Assembly (NCBI RefSeq): GCF_024396695.1
Contig: NZ_CP094359.1
Coordinates: forward strand, 930,001 to 994,000
Origin: Acidithiobacillus sp. YTS05
GTDB lineage: Bacteria; Pseudomonadota; Gammaproteobacteria; Acidithiobacillales; Acidithiobacillaceae
Reading direction: 5' to 3'
DNA length: 64,000 bases
Shown here: piece after piece, positions 49,368 to 57,837 of the stretch
How positions within the stretch are numbered: position 1 is the stretch's first letter
How the letters are laid out: each line of letters begins with the position of its first letter
Notes under the pieces: generated by a model
Database searches by the model: none
Told to the model about the DNA's origin: nothing
The model's input: the letters and a program-made list of their open reading frames with translations, nothing else
Translations under genes and position numbers: made by a program

Positions 49368-51000
49368 CCTGGTCTGCCAGCGTCAGGCTGGCCTCCCGAT
49401 GCGCCGCGACAATGATGGTTATCCTGCCGCGCAAGTTCGCCAGGGTGTCCAGGATGCGTTGCTCGCTCTCGCTATCGAGGGCACTGGTCGCCTCATCGAG
49501 CACCAGAAAGGGCCGTCGCTGGTACAGGGCGCGGGCAATCGCCAAACGCTGGCGCTGGCCGCCGGAGAAGTTGCTGCCATGTCCGTGCACCGCCGTATCC
49601 AGGCCGCCGGCGTCCTGCAAAAACTCCCAGCAGTGCGCAGCGCGTGCGACATCTTCCGCCCGCTTACGATCCGCCTGGGGATCGGCATAGGCGATATTCT
49701 CCAATACGGTGCCGGAAAACAGCAAGGGCTCTTGCGCCACATAGGCAAAATGCTGGCGATAGCTACGTAGGGAAAATTCGCGGGCGGGCCGCTCGCCAAT
49801 CCAGATCTCTCCGGCATCGGCCGGCAGCAATCCCAGGATGACCCGTAGCAGACTGGTTTTGCCGCTGCCACTGGCGCCCGCAATGGCGGTGAAACTGCCA
49901 GCAGGGATCACGATGTCGAGGTCCTGCAGTACCGTTTCACCGCCATAGCGCAGGCGCAGATCGCCGCAGCGCCAGGACCCCGCACTTGTCTGCGGGGCTT
50001 GCTCCGTGGCGCTTGTCGTCTCGGCTTCCTGGTCCAGCCAGTGAAACAGTCGGTCTGCGGCGGATAGCCCCTGCTGCAACTGATTGTTGGCGGAGGAGAG
50101 CTGACGCAGCGGCTCGTAGACCATGGCCAGGGCGGTAAGAAAGGCAAAGAAAGCGCCCGTTGTCATCGCCCCGCTCACCACCTGATGACCGCCGAGATAG
50201 ATGGTAACGGCAATGCCGAGGGCGGCAATCAGCTCCATCACCGGCGTGCTGGCTTTTTGGATGCGGACGATGCGCATCATCAGCTGGTAGTAGATCTGCG
50301 CCAGTCCCGCAAAGCGCCGCGCCTCGAAGTCTTCGGTACCCTGGCTCTTGATGACCTCCACCCCGCGCAAGCTCTCGGCAAACTGACCCAGGATGTCGCC
50401 CATCTGCTCCTGCTGTTCATGTCCGCGGCGGCGCAGACTCTGCCCGAAGCGAATCAATGGATAGAAGGCCAGGGGCAGGGTGCCGAGGCTGATCAGTGCC
50501 AGCGACCAGCTCATATAAAATGCGACGCCGATGAGGGCGAGGATCTGCACGCCGGCGAGAAAAAAACGGGCGAGTACGGAAAGGCTCTGCTGCAGCAGGG
50601 TCAGATCCAGACTCATGCGTGACAGGGTGTTGCCCTGGCTTTGTTGCAGCAGGGCCGGCAAGGGCAGGCGGAGGGTGTGGGCGTAGAGCTGCTCGCGCAG
50701 CTGGCGCAGGATGTTTTCCTCCATGCGCGCCAGGATCACCCCACCGGAGTAGTCAGAAAACCCCTTGATGGCATAGATGGCGATGACCAACAGCGGCAGC
50801 CACAGCAGCATCGCCGCCTGGCGGTCGATGAAGATATGGTCGAGTATGGGTTTGACGACATAGGCGCTCGCACCACTGGCGAGGCCCGAGAGGGTCATGA
50901 AAAACAGCGCCGTGACGATGGAGCCGCGATAGGGCTGGAACAGCTGCAAAAACCGCCGGAAACTGGCGGAGCGCAGCCAACTCCGCCGCTGACCTTTCAC
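49300..51000 (-). CDS. msbA: ABC exporter, MsbA-like (lipid A/LPS flippase type), short C-terminus
   Basis: This is a fused six-helix transmembrane domain plus nucleotide-binding domain. The N-terminal [17 protein letters not shown] resembles MsbA. The NBD has Walker [12 protein letters not shown] (K381), the Q-loop [26 protein letters not shown], Walker [13 protein letters not shown] and the H-loop AAHREASL. I start it at GTG 51000, overlapping the fdxA stop (GTGA); an in-frame ATG at 51039 lies inside fdxA. The protein ends only about 18 residues after LERGRI, without the usual G-x-H-x-E-L-L stretch. This tail is within the overlap with the convergent gene. Confidence 0.82.
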   Translation of the reverse strand: MKGQRRSWLRSASFRRFLQLFQPYRGSIVTALFFMTLSGLASGASAYVVKPILDHIFIDRQAAMLLWLPLLVIAIYAIKGFSDYSGGVILARMEENILRQLREQLYAHTLRLPLPALLQQSQGNTLSRMSLDLTLLQQSLSVLARFFLAGVQILALIGVAFYMSWSLALISLGTLPLAFYPLIRFGQSLRRRGHEQQEQMGDILGQFAESLRGVEVIKSQGTEDFEARRFAGLAQIYYQLMMRIVRIQKASTPVMELIAALGIAVTIYLGGHQVVSGAMTTGAFFAFLTALAMVYEPLRQLSSANNQLQQGLSAADRLFHWLDQEAETTSATEQAPQTSAGSWRCGDLRLRYGGETVLQDLDIVIPAGSFTAIAGASGSGKTSLLRVILGLLPADAGEIWIGERPAREFSLRSYRQHFAYVAQEPLLFSGTVLENIAYADPQADRKRAEDVARAAHCWEFLQDAGGLDTAVHGHGSNFSGGQRQRLAIARALYQRRPFLVLDEATSALDSESEQRILDTLANLRGRITIIVAAHREASLTLADQVIRLERGRILSGASAVPCAAST

Positions 51001-51320
51001 TCTTCGAGCAGGGCCCGTTTGTCTTGCACTTGTGCCCATTCATCGGCATCGGCAGGGGCATCCTTCTTTTGGATGATGGCCGGCCAGACCTTCGCCAAGC
51101 GGGCGTTGATGGCAATGAATTCCTCCTGGCCCTCGGGCAAATCATCGTCGCGAAAGATGGCCGCTGCCGGACACTCGGGCTCACAGAGCGTGCAATCGAT
51201 GCACTCATCAGGGTCGATGACCAGGAAATTGGGTCCTTCGCGAAAACAATCCACGGGACACACGTCCACACAATCCGTGTATTTACATTTGATGCACGAC
51301 TCGGTAACCACGTAGGTCAT
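50997..51320 (-). CDS. fdxA: Seven-iron ferredoxin FdxA ([3Fe-4S][4Fe-4S])
   Basis: The 107-residue protein closely resembles Azotobacter ferredoxin I. Cys residues are at 9, 12, 17, 21, 25, 40, 43, 46 and 50. By comparison C9/C17/C50 hold the [3Fe-4S] cluster and C21/C40/C43/C46 the [4Fe-4S] cluster. A C-terminal acidic extension ([16 protein letters not shown]) is typical. ATG 51320 is chosen over TTG 51326; AGGAG lies 10 bases upstream on the reverse strand. It is likely co-transcribed with the MsbA-like gene, an odd pairing. Confidence 0.95.
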   Translation of the reverse strand: MTYVVTESCIKCKYTDCVDVCPVDCFREGPNFLVIDPDECIDCTLCEPECPAAAIFRDDDLPEGQEEFIAINARLAKVWPAIIQKKDAPADADEWAQVQDKRALLEE

Positions 51321-51431
51321 AGACAAGGGCTCCTGATTCTATAATGGGCTATGCCACGAATAGCCGCATATTCTATCCTACGCGCTGGCATTTTGCCTAC
51401 TGCATGAAATTCCTTCAGTCCGGTGGATCGC

Positions 51432-51461
51432 TTGCACAGGGTCCTGGTGATGGTGTATCTT
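51432..51461 (+). promoter_or_regulatory. Predicted tRNA-Glu promoter
   Basis: TTGCAC (51432-51437) and TATCTT (51456-51461) with 18-base spacing precede the tRNA by 26 bases. No other candidate is as well placed. Confidence 0.45.
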
Positions 51462-51487
51462 TTGCGCCTCTTGAATCTGAGGCCATC

Positions 51488-51563
51488 GCTCCCATCGTCT
51501 AGTGGCCTAGGACACCGGCCTCTCACGTCGGTAACAGGGGTTCGAACCCCCTTGGGAGCGCCA
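51488..51563 (+). tRNA. tRNA-Glu (anticodon CTC)
   Basis: The 76-base gene folds as a cloverleaf. Acceptor GCTCCCA (51488-51494) pairs with TGGGAGC (51553-51559), followed by discriminator G and encoded CCA (51561-51563). The anticodon stem CCGGC/GTCGG encloses CTCTCAC with anticodon CTC, and the T arm is GGGGTTCGAACCCC. It reads GAG. It lies alone between fdxA (reverse) and the DUF481 gene. Confidence 0.96.
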
Positions 51564-51636
51564 AAACAAGGTTCTTTTGGTATCTCGCGCCAAACATGCT
51601 AGGGTGCTTTTGGTATTTGGCCAGGCGGGGGGAATC

Positions 51637-52362
51637 TTGCGGAAAATTGCGCTGTCGGTTCTATCGATATCGGTCTTGAGTACATCAGCGTCGGCCTGGG
51701 CAGCATCAGCGTCGCAGCCGCAGGGATTCAGCGGCAACGTTGGCCTGGGATTCAGCAACAGTACCGGTACCAGTCAAGCTCTCAGCATCAATACGGAAGA
51801 TGCCCTGAATTGGCTGCGGGGGCCGTGGTCCAACGATACTTCCCTCGCTTACAATTACGCCCGCAACAGTGGCGAGGTGTCTGCCGATCGTCTGGCCGTG
51901 GGCAACAGTACCAAATACCGTTGGCGAAAAAATACCTACGCATTTGGCACGCTGGATTACGTGCGCAACCATTTTGACGGCTATTTTTATCGCGTCGATG
52001 AATTTGCTGGTATTGGTCATTATCTATATCCAGACGAGAACATGCGGCTGGCCCTGCAGGCCGGTGTGGGTGCCCGGGAGTCGCATCGCATCGGCTATGC
52101 CGCTGTCATCAATCCCATTGCCCAGCTTGCCGCCAAATATCGCTGGCAGATCAGTAAGGGTGCGGTTTTGACCGAGGATCTGGAGGCGGTGCTGGTGGAT
52201 GGAGGTGCCAACACCTACCAGTCACTTCTGGGGCTGAATACTCCCCTGGTGGGTGCTCTGGGCATGCGCTTTTCTTTTCTGGCGACTTACAATACCCAGG
52301 TGTCCGTCGGCTACAAGGAACTCAATACGCTCACCGCGGTGAATCTGGTTTACCATTTCTGA
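51637..52362 (+). CDS. DUF481 outer-membrane beta-barrel protein
   Basis: This 241-residue exported protein has a signal peptide ([10 protein letters not shown]... cut near AWAASA). The remaining sequence of alternating hydrophobic/polar strands ends in aromatic VYHF, the C-terminal Phe signature for outer-membrane insertion. The pattern ([44 protein letters not shown]) matches DUF481 (YdiY-like) salt-induced outer-membrane proteins; function is unknown. TTG 51637 is chosen because it begins the signal peptide after GGGGGGA (51627-51633). A weak promoter (TTGGTA 51577, TAGGGT 51600, 17-base gap) could serve it separately from the tRNA. Confidence 0.82.
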   Translation: MRKIALSVLSISVLSTSASAWAASASQPQGFSGNVGLGFSNSTGTSQALSINTEDALNWLRGPWSNDTSLAYNYARNSGEVSADRLAVGNSTKYRWRKNTYAFGTLDYVRNHFDGYFYRVDEFAGIGHYLYPDENMRLALQAGVGARESHRIGYAAVINPIAQLAAKYRWQISKGAVLTEDLEAVLVDGGANTYQSLLGLNTPLVGALGMRFSFLATYNTQVSVGYKELNTLTAVNLVYHF

Positions 52363-52372
52363 GGGAGAAGCT

Positions 52373-53107
52373 ATGCGTCATTCTGGTCGCGCCGGCGATG
52401 AATTACGCCCATTGCATGCGGAAAGAGGCTACACCAAGCATGCTGAGGGTTCTGTACTGATCGGTTTTGGCGATACTCGTGTCTTGTGTACGGCGACCGT
52501 CGAAGAAAAAACCGCGCCGTTTCTGCGCGGTTCCGGGCAGGGCTGGATTACCGCAGAATACAGCATGCTCCCGCGGGCGACGCATACCCGCATTTCCCGA
52601 GAGGCCGCCAAGGGCAAGATTGGCGGGCGCACTCATGAAATTCAGCGACTCATTGGCCGTAGCCTGCGCGCAGCAATCGATCTCAAGGCTCTGGGAGAGC
52701 GCACGATCTGGCTGGACTGTGATGTCCTGCAGGCCGATGGTGGCACCCGCACTGCCAGCATCACGGGCGCCTGCCTTGCCTTGGCCGAGGCCATCGACGG
52801 TCTCTTGCAGCGCGGCGTCCTGACCAGCAATCCCTGGCGTCATTGGATAGCTGCGGTATCCGTGGGTATCGTGGCGGGAGATCCCGTGCTCGATCTCGAC
52901 TATGCGGAAGACAGCTCGGCCGAGGTCGATCTGAATCTGGTCATGACCGATACCGGACACTTTGTCGAATTGCAGGGTACCGCCGAGGGAGACCCGTTTT
53001 CTGCTGGGCAGATGGCGGATATGCTGCTTCTCGGGCGCAAGGGGATTGACGAAATCATTGCCTTCCAGCAACAGGTGTTTCCCGCTTGGTCGGTACCGGC
53101 ACGCTAG
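52373..53107 (+). CDS. rph: Ribonuclease PH
   Basis: RNase PH trims tRNA 3' ends phosphorolytically. The 244 residues show [37 protein letters not shown], and [16 protein letters not shown]. The phosphate-binding loop [15 protein letters not shown] is intact, so the enzyme should be active. A good AGGGAGAAG site (52362-52370) precedes the ATG. rdgB overlaps its last 22 bases, the standard rph-rdgB pairing. Confidence 0.96.
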   Translation: MRHSGRAGDELRPLHAERGYTKHAEGSVLIGFGDTRVLCTATVEEKTAPFLRGSGQGWITAEYSMLPRATHTRISREAAKGKIGGRTHEIQRLIGRSLRAAIDLKALGERTIWLDCDVLQADGGTRTASITGACLALAEAIDGLLQRGVLTSNPWRHWIAAVSVGIVAGDPVLDLDYAEDSSAEVDLNLVMTDTGHFVELQGTAEGDPFSAGQMADMLLLGRKGIDEIIAFQQQVFPAWSVPAR

Positions 53108-53697
53108 TACTGGCGTCCCGCAACGCCGGCAAACGGCGGGAGCTGGAGCCGGCCTTTGCGGCCCTCGGTTTGCACCTGCTCGACCTGGAACAGTTGCAGA
53201 TCGAGAGTCCGGAAGAAACAGCATCGACTTTCCTGGAAAATTCCTTGTGCAAGGCACGGCACGCTGCCCAACACTGCAATCACTGGGTGCTTGCCGAGGA
53301 TTCGGGGCTCTGTGTTCCGGCGCTCGATGGTGCGCCCGGAGTACGCTCTGCCCGCTTTGCTGGCGATAGCGCCTCCGATCGGGAGAATAACGAATTACTA
53401 CTGCAACGCATGCAGCACCTGAGCGCCAGGCAGCGCGATGCGTATTTTTTGTGCGTGATGGTGTTGTTGCGCGGCCCAGAAGATCCTGATCCGCTCTTTG
53501 CTCGCGGCATCTGGCAGGGAGAGATTGCCGCCAGGATGCAAGGGGAGGGGGGCTTTGGTTACGATCCCATCTTTCTGCCCCGTGGCGTAGCGGGGCGCAG
53601 CGCAGCGCAATTATCGCTGCAAGAGAAACAAGCCTGTAGTCATCGCGGGCAAGCGCTACGGAAGCTGCTGGCGGAAATGCAGCAGCGCGTTGCTTAG
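53086..53697 (+). CDS. rdgB: Non-canonical purine NTP pyrophosphatase (RdgB/HAM1)
   Basis: RdgB hydrolyses dITP/XTP/ITP to keep deaminated purines out of DNA. The 203 residues show the substrate loop [46 protein letters not shown] and GGFGYDPIF. The start appears to be TTG 53086, inside rph; no ATG or GTG lies between it and LASRNAGK. Its stop overlaps the convergent sigma-factor gene by 4 bases. Confidence 0.94.
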   Translation: MVGTGTLVLASRNAGKRRELEPAFAALGLHLLDLEQLQIESPEETASTFLENSLCKARHAAQHCNHWVLAEDSGLCVPALDGAPGVRSARFAGDSASDRENNELLLQRMQHLSARQRDAYFLCVMVLLRGPEDPDPLFARGIWQGEIAARMQGEGGFGYDPIFLPRGVAGRSAAQLSLQEKQACSHRGQALRKLLAEMQQRVA

Positions 53698-54572
53698 GGC
53701 GTCTCGTCTTCCCAGCCGCTATCTACGAGCAATTGCCGCAACTTCCCGAGAGCGCGGACCTGCAACTGGCGCACTGCTTCGCGGCTGACGCCAAGGCGTT
53801 CGGCCACTGCTTCCAGGGTCATCGGGCTGTCACCGTGTAGGCCAAAGCGATAGATCATCACCTCGCGCTGCTTGGCATTGAGCTCCGACAAGAATCCGCG
53901 AAGGGCTCGCGCGCAGGATTCGCGGTCGTATTCCTGACAGGGGGAGGCCATCACCCCATGATCTGATCGATCCGGTGGAAACCTTCCTGCGTTTTCCTCG
54001 TCGAGAGAGGAAACCCGGATATCGGCAAATTCCAGGGCGCGCACGGTACTCTCGCGCACGCCCAGGGCCTCAACGCGTTTTTGCCGAATCTCATCGCTGC
54101 TGCTCAAAGCGCTTTCGTCTTCCCTTTGCGTGTGAGCATGCAGCGATTTTGCTAGATAATCAGGGAGGCGAATGAAGCGCGAGCGAATCAGGGCCCGTTG
54201 CATGGCTTCGCGAATCCACCAGGTAGCATAACTGGAAAAACGCGTACCGAGGCCCTCCCGATAACGTTCGGCGGCCCGCATCAGACCCATGTAGCCTTCC
54301 TGAAAAAGATCCTCTTGGCTGAGACCCTTGTTCCGGTAGCTGCGGGCAATGGAGCGGACCAGCGGCATGTGTGCGGCGATGAGCGATGCGCGGGCGCTGT
54401 CATCGCCTCGGCGCAGCCGCTGGATCAGGCTGGCCTCCTGCTGCGCACTGAGAAATGGGCCGGACTCGGCGATGGTGTCCACCGGGATTTCCGGCGCTGC
54501 CGCTTGGGGCAGATCCGGTATCTCCGGGGCAAACTTCGATGCAGTTTTCTTCGCGCTGTGGGTCTTTGGCAT
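53694..54572 (-). CDS. Sigma-70 family group 2 sigma factor, RpoS-like
   Basis: This alternative primary-type sigma factor likely serves stress or stationary-phase genes. The 292 residues have a short non-conserved N-terminus (1-38) and region 1.2 (FLSAQQEASLIQRLRRGDDSAR). Region 2 follows (MPLVRSIARSYRNKGLSQEDLFQEGYMGLMRAAER; SSYATWWIREAMQRALI), then region 3 and a region 4 helix-turn-helix (MTLEAVAERLGVSREAVRQLQVRALGKLR). It lacks region 1.1 and is shorter than E. coli RpoS (330). RpoH is less likely: the RpoH box is not obvious. GGAG precedes the ATG. It is divergent from rpsU. Confidence 0.82.
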   Translation of the reverse strand: MPKTHSAKKTASKFAPEIPDLPQAAAPEIPVDTIAESGPFLSAQQEASLIQRLRRGDDSARASLIAAHMPLVRSIARSYRNKGLSQEDLFQEGYMGLMRAAERYREGLGTRFSSYATWWIREAMQRALIRSRFIRLPDYLAKSLHAHTQREDESALSSSDEIRQKRVEALGVRESTVRALEFADIRVSSLDEENAGRFPPDRSDHGVMASPCQEYDRESCARALRGFLSELNAKQREVMIYRFGLHGDSPMTLEAVAERLGVSREAVRQLQVRALGKLRQLLVDSGWEDETP

Positions 54573-54830
54573 ACAATCTCCGAGAGGGTTACCGATCCTG
54601 TAGAACCGAGTTCAACATTGTCAGCTAATATCCTAATTCGACGAAGTTTCTTTCACGGTGTATTAGGAACCTCTGGCGTAGTCATGTCAAGAAACTGTTG
54701 CGCCTGTAACAATAGTGTGTTGCGCTTTGGATGATAGTAATGAATCTGCGGCGATGTTTTGACTCATCATCTACGAGCGGGTATCCTTCTGCGCCTCTAG
54801 ACCAGCCTTTTTGGAGAGGACCAGCTTTTC
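54573..54830. other. Divergent intergenic region between the RpoS-like gene and rpsU
   Basis: This 258-base gap contains the rpsU promoter (separate entry) and an inverted repeat TCCTAAT (54631-54637)/ATTAGGA (54662-54668) with a 24-base spacer. It is visibly A/T-richer than its surroundings. The reverse-strand promoter of the sigma gene could not be set with confidence; TTGAAC and CTGACA are both possible -35 elements. Confidence 0.5.
54759..54787 (+). promoter_or_regulatory. Promoter of the rpsU-yqeY-mutS2-dnaG-rpoD operon
   Basis: TTGACT (54759-54764), 17 bases, TATCCT (54782-54787). The -10 ends 43 bases before the rpsU ATG, leaving a short leader with GGAGAGGA (54813-54820). It is the only good hexamer pair ahead of the operon. 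Confidence 0.65.
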
Positions 54831-55046
54831 ATGCCAACCATTCGCGTCAAAGAAAATGAACCCTTCGAAGTTGCCCTGCGCCGATTCAAGCGCTCTTGCG
54901 AGAAAGCCGGTGTGCTGACGGAAGTTCGTCGTCGTGAGTTTTACGAAAAGCCCACCGAAGAGCGCAAGCGCAAGGCCGCGGCAGCGCGCAAGCGGTCTCT
55001 CAAGCGGATGCGGCGCCAGCAGATGCGTTTGGTGCGGATGTACTGA
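54831..55046 (+). CDS. rpsU: 30S ribosomal protein bS21
   Basis: bS21 aids translation initiation on the 30S subunit. The 71 residues match the family length exactly, with the conserved start [21 protein letters not shown] (one residue over a 20-residue stretch is split as [11 protein letters not shown] and [10 protein letters not shown]) and a highly basic C-terminus. First gene of the macromolecular-synthesis operon, whose stop overlaps the yqeY ATG (TGATG). Confidence 0.98.
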   Translation: MPTIRVKENEPFEVALRRFKRSCEKAGVLTEVRRREFYEKPTEERKRKAAAARKRSLKRMRRQQMRLVRMY

Positions 55047-55492
55047 TGTCCCTGCGCGAGCAGATTCAGGAAGACATGAAGGCGGCGATGCGCGCCCGAG
55101 ATACGGAGCGCCTCGGGACCATTCGCATGCTGCTTGCCGCTATCAAACAACGGGAAGTCGACGAGCGTCGGGAACAGAGCGACGTCGATGTCCTGACGGT
55201 GGTCGAAAAACTCATCAAGCAGCGCAAGGAATCTGCGCGGCAGTTTCGGGAAGGCGGCCGTCCCGAACTGGCAGAGAAGGAAGAGGCCGAGATTGTCTTT
55301 TTGCAACCTTACCTGCCTGCAGCCCTCAGTGATGCCGAAATCGATGCGCTGATCCGCGCCGCGGTCACCGAGAGCGCTGCCCAGGGGCCACGCGACATGG
55401 GCAAAGTACTCGGTATCTTGCGCCCACAGGTACAGGGCCGCGTCGATATGGCGGTCCTTTCCGAAAAGGTCAAGGCACAGCTCAGCGCCTGA
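55046..55492 (+). CDS. yqeY: GatB/YqeY domain protein
   Basis: YqeY proteins resemble the tail domain of the GatB amidotransferase subunit and may act in tRNA-linked metabolism; the function of the stand-alone form is unclear. The 148 residues show LREQIQEDMKAAMRARD, GTIRMLLAAIKQREVDER and LQPYLPAALSDAEID, typical of the family. Position between rpsU and dnaG is common in proteobacteria. mutS2 starts 2 bases after its stop. Confidence 0.93.
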   Translation: MSLREQIQEDMKAAMRARDTERLGTIRMLLAAIKQREVDERREQSDVDVLTVVEKLIKQRKESARQFREGGRPELAEKEEAEIVFLQPYLPAALSDAEIDALIRAAVTESAAQGPRDMGKVLGILRPQVQGRVDMAVLSEKVKAQLSA

Positions 55493-55494
55493 AT

Positions 55495-57834
55495 ATGGAG
55501 TCGGGGATCGCTGCGCCCGGGAGTCCCGACGCGCTGCGGCTGGCAGCGCAGAACGCCCTGGAGTTACCTCGCCTTCGTCAGCACTGGCTCGACCGCTGCG
55601 CCCACATCTATGCCAGGCGCTATGTCTCGAGCCTAAATCCCGCGGTCTCTGCGCAAGAAGTCCGCCAGCGTCTGGAGCGCAGCGCGGCCTTGCAGCGGCG
55701 GCTTGCTGATGGACCGGAGATGCCGGTCGCGGAACTTCCGGATATCACGGATCTTGTCCTGCTCGCCAGTCGTCCCGCCGCCGTCCTCACCGGGATGGAA
55801 CTGGTGCGGGTGCGCCGGGTCCTTGAACTGGCGGCGGAGTATGCCCGTTTTCTGACGGTTGCAGAGGATGTTCTCAGCAGCGACGCGGAACTCCTGGTAC
55901 CGAATGGCGTTCTTCTCGGTCGGCTCCAGAGCGGACTCGATGTGGATGGCGTATTGCTGGATAGCGCCAGTCCGGAACTTGCACGGCTTCGTCAACAGCT
56001 GCGGATACAGCGCGCGCAGGTGCAACAGCAGCTCAAGGGGTTGCTGCAGGAACGGGAGCGGCGGGACATCTGGCAGGATCCGCATGTAGTGCAACGCGGC
56101 GGACGTTTTCTTTTGCCGGTCAAGGCCAACTTCAAGGGACGTTTGCGCGGCATTGTGCACGACCGCTCGGCGAGCGGTGAGACGCTCTTCATCGAACCGC
56201 TGGCGGTGGTAGAGCAGAATAATCTGCTGGTCGAATCAGAGGCGGCACAGCGTCAGGAAGAGGAGCGTATCCTGCGCTCCCTCACCACCCTGCTGGGGAG
56301 CGAGGCGCAGCGGCTGCAGCTCGCTCTCCAACGCATGGGGCGCCTGGAGGCGGTCCGCGCCGGGCTGGAGCTGGGTGCGGTCTGGGACGGAACGATCCCG
56401 CTGCTGCGCGACTCGCCGTCCTTTTGTCTGCGCGCCCTGCGTCATCCCCTCCTGGTCCTGCGGCACGGCAGCGCGGTTGTGGCCAACGACCTCGCGCTGG
56501 GTAGCGAAGCCAAGCAGCTTCTGATTACTGGGCCCAATACCGGCGGCAAGAGTGCCTTGCTCAAGGCGGTCGGGCTGGTGCATCTGGCAGGCTATCTCGG
56601 CTTGCCCATCCCGGCGGAGGGTGAGCTGGGATATTTTTCTTCCCTCTATGCCGTTATTGGCGATGCCCAGGACCTGCAGGCCGATCTCTCCAGTTTTTCC
56701 GGGCAGATAAGGCAGGTGCGCGACCTTCTTGCGCAGGCGAGCTCGAACAGCCTGATACTCCTGGACGAACTGGGTAATGGCACCGATCCGCGCGAGGGTG
56801 CGGCGTTGGCACAAGCCGTGGCCGCCAGTCTGCGCGACCGTGGCGTGGTCACCATACTTACCAGTCATATGGCAGTGCTCAAGCGCTATGCCTTGCGCGA
56901 GGACGGAGTGCTCCTGGGTGGCATGGGTTTTGACATCGAGCAGCTGCGGCCGACCTATCGCCTGCAGTTGGGGCGTGCCGGTGCGAGTCAGGGCCTGCTG
57001 ATCGCGCGCAAGATCGGTCTACCAGATCAGGTCATGGCCCTGGCGGACGCAATTCACGCTGGCGAACAGGAACATTGGGAAAGTTGGGAGGACCGTCGTG
57101 ACGCCCTGCTGCGCGCCGCTGAAGAGCAGGCGGCCCGGGCGCAGGCGGCCGCCGAGGAGCAGGATCGTTTGCGTGCGCAATTGCGCAGAGAGGTAGAAAA
57201 GGCAGCGGCCCTGCGTTTACGCGCGGAGGACGAGGCGCGTCAGGAATGGCAGAAAATGCTTGCCGAAGCGCGGGCGCAGGTGCGCGCCGCCATTGCCGGG
57301 CTCAAGCAAGGGCGCGATACCCAGGCGGCAACGGTTACTCTCGATCGACTCGACCAGCAGCTTGCTTCGCCAGCTTCGCAAGCGCCAGCGCTGCCGGCTC
57401 CGGGAACCCGTGGTCTGTTCCTGCCGCTGCGGCAGGTGGTGGAGGTACGGCGTCTGGACGCAAGCGGGCAGCGCCTTCAGGTCGATCTGCGCGGCAAGCA
57501 GTTGTGGATTCCTCTGCAGCAGTTCCAGCCGGACGACAAACTTGCCCTGCCGAAAGAACAGGGGCGTAGCCAGTATGTTGCGCCGGAGGAGCATCCCTGG
57601 CGCCTCGATCTCCGCGGTCAACGGCGTGATGTTGCCGAAGCGGCCTTGTTACGCCATCTCGACGCCGCAGTAGCGGCCGGACGCAGTCAGGTGGAAGTAC
57701 TGCATGGCAAGGGCAACGGCGTCCTGGCCGAACTGGTACGCGAATTTGCCGAGCAGGATCCGCGGGTAGTGGCATGGCGTATGGCGCGCCCCGAGCATGG
57801 CGGTGGCGGCGTGTCGGAATTGGAACTACGCTGA
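55495..57834 (+). CDS. mutS2: Endonuclease MutS2
   Basis: MutS2 lacks mismatch-recognition domains and acts against recombination or in ribosome rescue in different bacteria. The 779 residues (B. subtilis 785) have a core/clamp region (1-310), and an ATPase with Walker A GPNTGGKS (346-353) and Walker B LILLDELGNGTDPREG. A coiled coil (about 520-610), a KOW-like stretch and a C-terminal Smr nuclease domain follow (LDLRGQ at about 701-706, then VEVLHGKGNGVL). All key motifs are present. Its place inside the rpsU-dnaG-rpoD operon is unusual. Confidence 0.95.
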   Translation: MESGIAAPGSPDALRLAAQNALELPRLRQHWLDRCAHIYARRYVSSLNPAVSAQEVRQRLERSAALQRRLADGPEMPVAELPDITDLVLLASRPAAVLTGMELVRVRRVLELAAEYARFLTVAEDVLSSDAELLVPNGVLLGRLQSGLDVDGVLLDSASPELARLRQQLRIQRAQVQQQLKGLLQERERRDIWQDPHVVQRGGRFLLPVKANFKGRLRGIVHDRSASGETLFIEPLAVVEQNNLLVESEAAQRQEEERILRSLTTLLGSEAQRLQLALQRMGRLEAVRAGLELGAVWDGTIPLLRDSPSFCLRALRHPLLVLRHGSAVVANDLALGSEAKQLLITGPNTGGKSALLKAVGLVHLAGYLGLPIPAEGELGYFSSLYAVIGDAQDLQADLSSFSGQIRQVRDLLAQASSNSLILLDELGNGTDPREGAALAQAVAASLRDRGVVTILTSHMAVLKRYALREDGVLLGGMGFDIEQLRPTYRLQLGRAGASQGLLIARKIGLPDQVMALADAIHAGEQEHWESWEDRRDALLRAAEEQAARAQAAAEEQDRLRAQLRREVEKAAALRLRAEDEARQEWQKMLAEARAQVRAAIAGLKQGRDTQAATVTLDRLDQQLASPASQAPALPAPGTRGLFLPLRQVVEVRRLDASGQRLQVDLRGKQLWIPLQQFQPDDKLALPKEQGRSQYVAPEEHPWRLDLRGQRRDVAEAALLRHLDAAVAAGRSQVEVLHGKGNGVLAELVREFAEQDPRVVAWRMARPEHGGGGVSELELR

Positions 57835-57837
57835 AAC

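Noticed and set aside
54631..54668. Inverted repeat TCCTAAT/ATTAGGA between the sigma gene and rpsU as an operator
   Set aside because: The arms are only 7 bases with a 24-base spacer in an A/T-rich stretch, so chance is likely; noted only in the region entry.
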